A stretch of DNA of 10,098 nt, taken from Gulosibacter sediminis (lineage in GTDB: Bacteria > Actinomycetota > Actinomycetes > Actinomycetales > Microbacteriaceae). The notes under the pieces are model-generated. The model did no database searches. It saw only the letters and a program-made list of their open reading frames with translations, and was not told the origin of the DNA. Made by a program: the position numbers and the translations under genes. The DNA lies in contig NZ_JACXJG010000006.1 of NCBI RefSeq assembly GCF_014904065.1, positions 18,534 through 28,631 on the forward strand. Direction: 5' to 3'. This document shows positions 4,991-10,098 of this stretch, one piece after another (positions within the stretch are counted from its first letter, which is position 1; each line of letters opens with the position of its first letter).

Positions 4991-6634
4991 ATGGCTGACG
5001 GACCCCTCATCGTTCAAAGCGACCGCACGGTGCTGCTCGAAGTCGCGCACCCAGACGCGGATGCGGCTCGTCACGAACTCGCGGTGTTTGCCGAACTCGA
5101 GCGGGCCCCCGAGCACATCCACACGTATCGAATTACGCGGCTCGGCCTCTGGAACGCTCGGGCGGCCGGTCACGACGCCGACGAGATGCTCGGCACGCTG
5201 AACCGGTACGCGAAGTTCCCGGTGCCCGACGCCGTCGCGATCGACCTCCGCGAGACCGTGAACCGCTACGGCCGCCTCACGGTCGACCGTGACGATGACG
5301 GTGGGCTCGTGCTGCGCAGCAACGACGAATCGGTGCTGCGGCAGGTCTCGTCAAACAAGAAGATCGCGCCACTGCTGCACGGCGAGCTCGCGCCGGGCGT
5401 GATGCGGGTCGAGGACTGGGCACGCGGCGAGCTCAAGCAGCAGCTCGTCAAGCTCGGCTGGCCGGCAGAAGACCTCGCGGGCTACACGCCGGGCACGCCC
5501 CACGAGATCGACCTCAATGAGGACGGCTGGAGCCTGCGTGACTACCAGCGCGACGCGGTCGACCACTTCTTCACCGGTGGCTCGGGCGTCGTCGTGCTCC
5601 CCTGCGGCGCGGGCAAGACCATCGTCGGCGCCGGCGCGATGGCGGCGGCCGACACGAACACCCTGATTCTCGTGACGAACACCGTCTCGGCGCGCCAGTG
5701 GCGCAGCGAGCTGCTCGCCCGCACCTCACTCACCGAGGACGAGATCGGCGAGTACTCGGGCGAGGTGAAAGAGGTCAAGCCGGTCACGATCGCCACCTAT
5801 CAGATCCTCACCGCGAAGCGGAAGGGCCAGTACGCGCACCTGTCGCTGCTCAACGCGCTCGATTGGGGCCTCATCGTCTACGACGAGGTACACCTGCTCC
5901 CGGCCCCTGTGTTCAAGCTCACGGCCGAGCTGCAGGCGCGCCGCCGCCTCGGCCTTACCGCGACCCTCGTGCGCGAGGACGGCCGCGAGGGCGACGTGTT
6001 CTCACTCATTGGCCCGAAGCGCTTCGACGCGCCCTGGAAAGAGATCGAGGCGCAGGGGTACATCTCGCCCGCCGAGTGCTTCGAGGTGCGCGTCGACCTA
6101 CCCTACGAGGCCCGCATGGAGTACGCCGGCGCGAGCGACGAAGACCGCTACCGCATCGCGGCGAGCGCCGAGGTGAAGCACGATGTCGCCCGCCGGCTCG
6201 TGCAAAAGCACGCGGGCGAGCGCATCCTGATCATCGGCCAGTATCTCGACCAGCTCGACGCGATCGCCGAGGAGCTCCACGCACCGAAGGTGACCGGCCA
6301 GACACCGGTCGCCGAGCGCGAGGAGCTGTTCAACGCCTTCCGCTCAGGTGCTGAGCCGATCCTCGTCGTATCCAAGGTCGCCAACTTCTCGGTCGATCTG
6401 CCGGATGCCTCGGTGGCGGTACAAATCTCAGGCTCGTACGGTTCGCGACAGGAGGAGGCCCAGCGCCTCGGTCGCCTCCTGCGCCCGTCGTCATCGGGCG
6501 TCACCGCGTCGTTCTACACCGTGGTGGCGCGCGACACTGTTGACCAGGACTTCGCGCAGAACCGACAGCGTTTCCTTGCCGAGCAGGGGTATTCCTACTC
6601 CATCCTCGACGCGGACGACATCACCGCAAGCTAG
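4991..6634 (+). CDS. XPB/ERCC3-type superfamily 2 DNA repair helicase
   Basis: A 547-residue ATP-dependent 3'-5' DNA helicase of the XPB family. The N-terminal damage-recognition-like domain (about 1-180) includes LIVQSDRTVLLEV and THRITRLGLWNARAAG-like sequence (here TYRITRLGLWNARAAG). Helicase motifs follow: LRDYQRDAV (Q-motif region), Walker A PCGAGKT with Lys209, DEVH box 298-301 in VYDEVHLLPA, motif III LTATLVRED with the XPB-specific RED triad Arg328-Glu329-Asp330, and motif VI QRLGRLLRP (491-499). All catalytic motifs look intact and the length matches Mycobacterium XPB, which unwinds DNA and anneals strands in vitro. A TTG at 4982 would add three residues, but ATG 4991 fits the -10 element and the protein start better. 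It follows the Helicase_C_3 partner and precedes the oxidoreductase by seven bases. A nucleotide excision repair role in bacteria is not firmly established. Confidence 0.95.
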   Translation: MADGPLIVQSDRTVLLEVAHPDADAARHELAVFAELERAPEHIHTYRITRLGLWNARAAGHDADEMLGTLNRYAKFPVPDAVAIDLRETVNRYGRLTVDRDDDGGLVLRSNDESVLRQVSSNKKIAPLLHGELAPGVMRVEDWARGELKQQLVKLGWPAEDLAGYTPGTPHEIDLNEDGWSLRDYQRDAVDHFFTGGSGVVVLPCGAGKTIVGAGAMAAADTNTLILVTNTVSARQWRSELLARTSLTEDEIGEYSGEVKEVKPVTIATYQILTAKRKGQYAHLSLLNALDWGLIVYDEVHLLPAPVFKLTAELQARRRLGLTATLVREDGREGDVFSLIGPKRFDAPWKEIEAQGYISPAECFEVRVDLPYEARMEYAGASDEDRYRIAASAEVKHDVARRLVQKHAGERILIIGQYLDQLDAIAEELHAPKVTGQTPVAEREELFNAFRSGAEPILVVSKVANFSVDLPDASVAVQISGSYGSRQEEAQRLGRLLRPSSSGVTASFYTVVARDTVDQDFAQNRQRFLAEQGYSYSILDADDITAS

Positions 6635-6641
6635 GAGCATC

Positions 6642-7640
6642 ATGGCGTTCACCCACCTCGGATTCATCCACCTCGTCCCCTTTGCACGCGACGCCCCGCG
6701 CGCCGGGTTCGAGGATGCGATCGACCTGTTCCGCTTCGCCGACGAGCTCGGCCTCGACTCGGGCTGGCTGCGCACGCGCCACATGCAGTACGGCGTGCCC
6801 TCGCCCGCGGTGCTCTTCGGCGCCCTCGCGCGTGAAACAACGCACCTCGGGCTCGGCAACGCCGTGATTCCGGTCGAGTTCGAGAACCCGTTCCGGCTCG
6901 CGGAGGACCTCGCGACGGCGGATGTGCTCACCGGCGGCCGCGTGTTGCCCGGTCTCAGCGTGCACCCGCCCCGCTACGAGGAGGCGACGAACGACCTCGT
7001 CTTCGACACCGGTTGGCGCGAGGAAGACTACGGCTACGGCCGCATCGAGCGGCTCCGGTCGTTGCTGCGCGGCGAGCCGGTGCGCGAGCTCGAGGCGTAC
7101 TCGGGCTTCGGCGGCGACTTTGACTCGGAGCGCGTCGAGCCGCACTCCGAGGGGCTCGCGGAGCGGCTCTGGTACGGCGGCGGCTCGCTGAAGTCGGCCG
7201 CGTGGGCGGGCGAGGCGGGCCTGAACTGGCTCGTGAGCAACATCTCCTCGTCCGAGAACGGCGTCACCAACTTCTCCGCAGCGCAGCGCAACCAGATCGA
7301 CGCCTATCGCGACGCTGGCGGCTCGCGTGTCACGGTCGCCCGCGTCATCGTGCCCACCGACGGGGCGACGGATGCGCAGGTCGAGAAATACCGCGCGTAC
7401 GCCGAGGGCCGCAACCCGCGCACCGAGGGCATCGTCGGCCGCAATACGATCATCGCGAAGGATGTGCTCGGCTCGCTCGACGACATTCTCGAGTTCGTCG
7501 CGAACGACGCCGCGATTCAGGCGGCCGACGACCTCCTGTTCGAGCTGCCGTTCGAGATGGAGCTCGCCGACTGGAAGCAGATGCTCGAGCAGCTCGCGAC
7601 GCGCGTCGGCCCAGCGCTCGGCTGGTCGCCGAAGCGCTAG
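6642..7640 (+). CDS. LLM-class flavin-dependent oxidoreductase (luciferase-like)
   Basis: A 332-residue TIM-barrel enzyme of the bacterial luciferase-like family, expected to use F420 or FMN; the substrate is unknown. It begins MAFTHLGFIHLVPF, with the family's DLFRFADELGLDSGWLRTRH (29-48), then THLGLGNAVIPVEFENPFRLAEDLATADVLTGGR, where the E-N-P-F-x-x-A-E-x-x-A-T-A-D-x-L-x-x-G-R core is typical. Later it carries LAERLWYGGGSLKSAAWAG and GLNWLVSN. AGGAG lies four bases before the ATG, unlike its leaderless-looking neighbours, which fits translation from the xpb mRNA seven bases downstream of that stop codon. A functional link with the helicase is not implied. The next gene converges on it after 11 bases with no visible terminator. 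It could equally be annotated as a putative monooxygenase. Confidence 0.88.
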   Translation: MAFTHLGFIHLVPFARDAPRAGFEDAIDLFRFADELGLDSGWLRTRHMQYGVPSPAVLFGALARETTHLGLGNAVIPVEFENPFRLAEDLATADVLTGGRVLPGLSVHPPRYEEATNDLVFDTGWREEDYGYGRIERLRSLLRGEPVRELEAYSGFGGDFDSERVEPHSEGLAERLWYGGGSLKSAAWAGEAGLNWLVSNISSSENGVTNFSAAQRNQIDAYRDAGGSRVTVARVIVPTDGATDAQVEKYRAYAEGRNPRTEGIVGRNTIIAKDVLGSLDDILEFVANDAAIQAADDLLFELPFEMELADWKQMLEQLATRVGPALGWSPKR

Positions 7641-7651
7641 GTCGCGGCCGG

Positions 7652-8461
7652 CTAGTTCGCCTGACGGAAGGCGAGCAGTTCCCCGTGCGTCATGATGAAC
7701 ATGGCGTCGGGGTCACTGCCCCACGCCTGCCACGCGTGCGAGATGGCCTCAAGCTCATCTTGGCCCGCAAGCTCGCGCTCGAGCACCTCCTCGGTGAAGC
7801 GCGACGTGAGCGCCCGCTTCTGCCAGAGCTTGCCCCACCACGCGCAGGTCTCCTCGTCGGCGTACGTCCAGGTCGAGGCGCCGAGCTTGATGTTCTCGAG
7901 CGCCGCGGCCCGCGCCCACGCGCGCAGGTGACGCGCCGCATCCGGCGTCGCCTCGTTCGCATGCGCGACCGCGAGGTAGAGCTCGCGCCACCGGTCGAGC
8001 TCGCGCGGCTGCGGGTACCACGACATCTCGGCGTAGTCGGCGTCGCGCGCGGCGAGGACGCCTCCGGGGGCGAGCACGCGCCACATCTCGCGGAGCGCGG
8101 CGACCGGATCGGTGAGGTGCTGGAGCACCTGGTGGGCGTGCACGACGTCGAAGCTGCCGTCGTCATAGGGCAGCGCCATGACGTCGGCCGCCTCGAAGCG
8201 AGTGCGGTCGTCGCCACGCCTCGAGGCCTCAGTTCGCCCGAGCTCGAGCGTCTCCTCGAACAGTTCGAGGCCCGTCACCTGTCCGCTCGGTCCGACCAGC
8301 GCGGCGAGGTCGAGCGTGATGGTCGCTGGGCCGCAGCCGACGTCGAGCACGCGCATCCCCTCCCGCAAATGTGGCAGCAGATAACCGCAGGAATTCTCAG
8401 CGGTGCGAACGGTGTGCGATGCGAGCACCGAGGGTGCGTGTCCGTGCAGATAACGAGCCAT
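7652..8461 (-). CDS. Class I SAM-dependent methyltransferase (UbiE-like)
   Basis: A 269-residue Rossmann-fold methyltransferase of unknown substrate. The start MARYLHGHAPSVLASHTVRT and AENSCGYLLPHL are characteristic of an actinobacterial subgroup. SAM-binding motif I is VLDVGCGPATITLDLA (38-53), the acidic end of strand 2 is Glu66, motif II-like AADVMALPYDDGSFDVVHAH spans 91-110, and LREMWRVLAPGGVL (123-136) follows. The C-terminal 110 residues, with several tryptophans, are probably the substrate-facing part. The frame is open to an ATG at 8494, but ATG 8461 is preferred because the family begins with MARY. A TATCTT -10 element also sits seven bases before it, inside the longer version. It diverges from the two-component pair and converges on the oxidoreductase. 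Confidence 0.88.
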   Translation of the reverse strand: MARYLHGHAPSVLASHTVRTAENSCGYLLPHLREGMRVLDVGCGPATITLDLAALVGPSGQVTGLELFEETLELGRTEASRRGDDRTRFEAADVMALPYDDGSFDVVHAHQVLQHLTDPVAALREMWRVLAPGGVLAARDADYAEMSWYPQPRELDRWRELYLAVAHANEATPDAARHLRAWARAAALENIKLGASTWTYADEETCAWWGKLWQKRALTSRFTEEVLERELAGQDELEAISHAWQAWGSDPDAMFIMTHGELLAFRQAN

Positions 8462-8468
8462 GCGCTCC

Positions 8469-8474
8469 AAGATA
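8469..8474 (-). promoter_or_regulatory. -10 element of a likely leaderless methyltransferase transcript
   Basis: Minus-strand TATCTT lies seven bases before the ATG at 8461 and fits TANNNT. It overlaps a GATATC palindrome (8471-8476). The GGAG between it and the ATG is only three bases from the start, too close for a good Shine-Dalgarno, so a leaderless start is favoured, though a very short leader is possible. Confidence 0.42.
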
Positions 8475-8529
8475 TCGACACATAACTTCCGCATAACCGC
8501 GCATCAGACGGCATTCAGCAAGCTCGCGC

Positions 8530-8535
8530 CAAAAT
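8530..8535 (+). promoter_or_regulatory. Weak -10 element upstream of the response regulator
   Basis: CAAAAT at 8530-8535 matches five of the six bases of TAAAAT and lies six bases before the ATG at 8542. There is no Shine-Dalgarno sequence, so a leaderless start is possible. An alternative -10, TAACTT at 8483-8488, would give a leader of about 45 bases. Confidence 0.3.
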
Positions 8536-8541
8536 AGCTGC

Positions 8542-9243
8542 ATGACTGATGCTGGACCAAAAATCCTGGTGGTAGACGACGAGCCGAACATTCGCGAGCT
8601 GCTCTCGACGAGCCTTCGCTTTGCAGGGTTCATGGTGCGCACGGTAGGCAACGGCGCGGGCGCGATTGCGGCCGTCATTGACGAGGAGCCCGACCTGATC
8701 GTGCTCGACGTCATGCTGCCCGACATGTCCGGCTTCGCCGTGACCAAGCGCCTTCGTGCCTCTGGGTACGTGTCGCCGATCCTCTTCCTCACTGCCAAGG
8801 ACGACACCGACGACAAGATCGAAGGCCTCAACTCGGGCGGCGACGACTACGTCACCAAACCCTTTAGCCTCGACGAGATCGTCGCCCGCATCAAGGCTAT
8901 TCTTCGCCGCACGATGCACACCGAAGAGGAGGCCGTCATTCGAGTCGGCGACCTCACGATGGACCAGGACACGCACGAGGTGTTCATCAACGACGAGCCG
9001 GTGGACCTCTCCCCCACCGAGTTCAAGCTGCTGCGCTACCTCATGCTCAACCCGAACCGAGTGCTGTCGAAGTCGCAGATCCTCGACCACGTGTGGGAGT
9101 ACGACTTCAACGGTGACGCGGGCATCGTCGAGTCCTACATCTCGTACCTGCGCCGCAAGCTCGACGCGCACACGTCGGAGTCGCTGATTCAGACGAAGCG
9201 TGGCTTCGGCTACATGCTCAAGGTTCCCGGGGTCAAGGCGTAA
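8542..9243 (+). CDS. PhoP-like OmpR/PhoB-class response regulator
   Basis: A 233-residue two-component transcription factor. The receiver domain (about 6-120) has acidic pocket Asp12-Asp13, phospho-acceptor Asp56 in LIVLDVMLPD, Thr84 and Lys106 (GGDDYVTKPFSLDEIVARIK). The C-terminal winged helix (about 135-230) has LSPTEFKLLRYLMLNPNRVL, then ILDHVWEYDFNGDAGIVESY with YISYLRRKLD, and the wing TKRGFGYML. These stretches resemble mycobacterial PhoP more than MtrA or PrrA, but orthology and the regulon cannot be read from sequence. Its kinase starts five bases after its stop, so the pair is one operon. It likely binds DNA as a dimer on direct repeats after phosphorylation. It diverges from the methyltransferase, whose promoter it may share in the 80-base gap. 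Confidence 0.94.
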   Translation: MTDAGPKILVVDDEPNIRELLSTSLRFAGFMVRTVGNGAGAIAAVIDEEPDLIVLDVMLPDMSGFAVTKRLRASGYVSPILFLTAKDDTDDKIEGLNSGGDDYVTKPFSLDEIVARIKAILRRTMHTEEEAVIRVGDLTMDQDTHEVFINDEPVDLSPTEFKLLRYLMLNPNRVLSKSQILDHVWEYDFNGDAGIVESYISYLRRKLDAHTSESLIQTKRGFGYMLKVPGVKA

Positions 9244-9248
9244 CTCGT

Positions 9249-10098
9249 TTGACCTCCGGCCCCTCGCGGTGGGATCAGTTTTCCCTCCGAAACCAGCTCA
9301 CGATCGTCAACGTGGTGCTGCTCGCCCTCTCTCTGGTGATTGCGGGCAGCGGCACCACGTTGCTGCTGCGACCCACGCTCGTGGGGCAGCTCGACGCGAG
9401 CCTACGTTCGATCGCCGCCGACCCGACGCTCGTGCTCGGCGGCGACGCGAGCACGGGCGAGTTCGGTTTCGAGAACATCCGCACGGCGCCGCAGCCGTAC
9501 TACGTCGCGGTCGTCGATGACTCGGGCCAGGTCATGGTCGACAACTGGGAGTGGCAGCCGCGTTCAGTGGCGCCCGACCTGTCGACCATGGAGCTCAAGT
9601 TCGACAGCAATAGCGGCGCTGGCTTCGCGATCTACGAGCTGAAGGATGGGCTCGGCGCGCCCTGGCGCGCGGTGGTGGTTCCGGAAGACCAATACAACTC
9701 GAACCAGGTGTTCGGCACACTCATCGTCGCGATGCCGATGTCGAGCGTCAACGCGACGATGGCGAGCTTCCTCGCCATCTTCTTCGGCTTCGGCCTCTCG
9801 GTGCTCATCTTCGCGGCCGTGCTCACCCGCATGCTCGTCTCAGCGACACTGCGGCCGCTGCGTAAGGTCGAGTCAACCGCCATGAACTTCGCGGCCGGTG
9901 ACTACGACCAGCGCCTGCCCGAGGCCACCCCGAACACCGAGGTGGGCCGGCTCTCGCGCTCGCTGAACTCGATGCTCGGGCAGATCGACTCGGCGCTGAA
10001 TGAGCGAGATAGGACGATCAGCCAGATGCGCCGGTTTGTCGGCGATGCCTCGCACGAGCTGCGCACGCCACTGGTCACCGTGCGCGGCTACGCCGAGC
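9249..10098 (+). CDS. Sensor histidine kinase, partial at the right edge
   Basis: The first 283 residues of a membrane histidine kinase that should phosphorylate the upstream response regulator. The start is taken as TTG at 9249, five bases after the regulator's stop, giving TSGPSRWDQFSLRNQLTIVN. No ATG or GTG in frame would keep the first membrane helix whole. TM1 is about 18-40 (LTIVNVVLLALSLVIAGSGT). An extracellular sensor domain spans about 41-170 with a Trp-rich VDNWEWQPRS patch. TM2 is about 172-196 (FLAIFFGFGLSVLIFAAVLT). A HAMP domain (TLRPLRKVESTAMNFAAGDY) leads into the HisKA helix with phospho-acceptor His269 in FVGDASHELRTPL. The ATPase domain and stop codon lie outside. The ligand is not predictable. 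Confidence 0.93.
   Translation, partial: MTSGPSRWDQFSLRNQLTIVNVVLLALSLVIAGSGTTLLLRPTLVGQLDASLRSIAADPTLVLGGDASTGEFGFENIRTAPQPYYVAVVDDSGQVMVDNWEWQPRSVAPDLSTMELKFDSNSGAGFAIYELKDGLGAPWRAVVVPEDQYNSNQVFGTLIVAMPMSSVNATMASFLAIFFGFGLSVLIFAAVLTRMLVSATLRPLRKVESTAMNFAAGDYDQRLPEATPNTEVGRLSRSLNSMLGQIDSALNERDRTISQMRRFVGDASHELRTPLVTVRGYAE

Noticed and set aside
7638..7654. CTAG-flanked GC-rich junction as a bidirectional terminator
   Set aside because: The two CTAG copies are simply the stop codons of convergent genes. No stable stem or T-tract is present in the 11-base gap.
7202..8485. Open frame of 427 codons on the plus strand across the oxidoreductase and methyltransferase
   Set aside because: It runs out of frame through one well-supported gene and antisense to another. 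Its arginine-rich composition is typical of shadow frames in GC-rich DNA.
8462..8494. Eleven-codon N-terminal extension of the methyltransferase
   Set aside because: The family begins at MARY, and a -10 element lies inside the extension.

Overview
The window is GC-rich DNA (short AT-richer islands near 90-195 and 920-940) with dense, short-spaced genes. The gene set and codon use fit an actinobacterium, most likely Micrococcales, family Microbacteriaceae. That placement is inferred from the proteins: a DtxR/IdeR-type regulator, a mycobacterial-type SerC, a two-part cold-shock protein, DUF3027, an XPB helicase with a Helicase_C_3 partner, and a PhoP-like response regulator. From memory, several of these cluster in the same part of the Mycobacterium tuberculosis chromosome (XPB, its partner, CspB, the DUF3027-like protein, SerC), so most of the window looks like conserved core genome, not an accessory island.

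Layout, left to right. Positions 1-200 have no gene but look regulatory for a leftward gene just outside the window: four GTnAC-type boxes spaced about one helical turn apart, then what looks like the 5' part of a c-di-AMP (ydaO-type) riboswitch cut by the window edge. Both signals are typical of cell-wall hydrolase genes in actinobacteria. A DtxR-family metal regulator (minus, 201-893) follows and diverges from serC (plus, 990-2099). serC meets a DUF3027 gene tail to tail with no base between the stop codons. DUF3027 is the second gene of a minus-strand pair with an upstream cold-shock gene (2569-2952), and the two overlap.

Divergent from the cold-shock gene is a plus-strand run: a small two-helix membrane protein (3043-3303), a Helicase_C_3 protein overlapping it by GTGA (3300-4979), the XPB-type DNA repair helicase (4991-6634), and a luciferase-like flavin oxidoreductase (6642-7640). 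A SAM methyltransferase (minus, 7652-8461) converges on this run. It diverges from a two-component pair: a PhoP/OmpR-class response regulator (8542-9243) and a sensor histidine kinase (from 9249) truncated by the right edge just after its phospho-acceptor histidine.

Several genes (serC, the small membrane protein, xpb, the methyltransferase, possibly the response regulator) show a TANNNT-like -10 hexamer 6-8 bases before the start codon and no convincing Shine-Dalgarno sequence, suggesting leaderless mRNAs. The cold-shock and DtxR genes instead have clear Shine-Dalgarno sequences. I see no tRNA, rRNA, CRISPR array, insertion sequence or clear intrinsic terminator. No wholly new multi-gene system is evident; the most interesting signals are regulatory.
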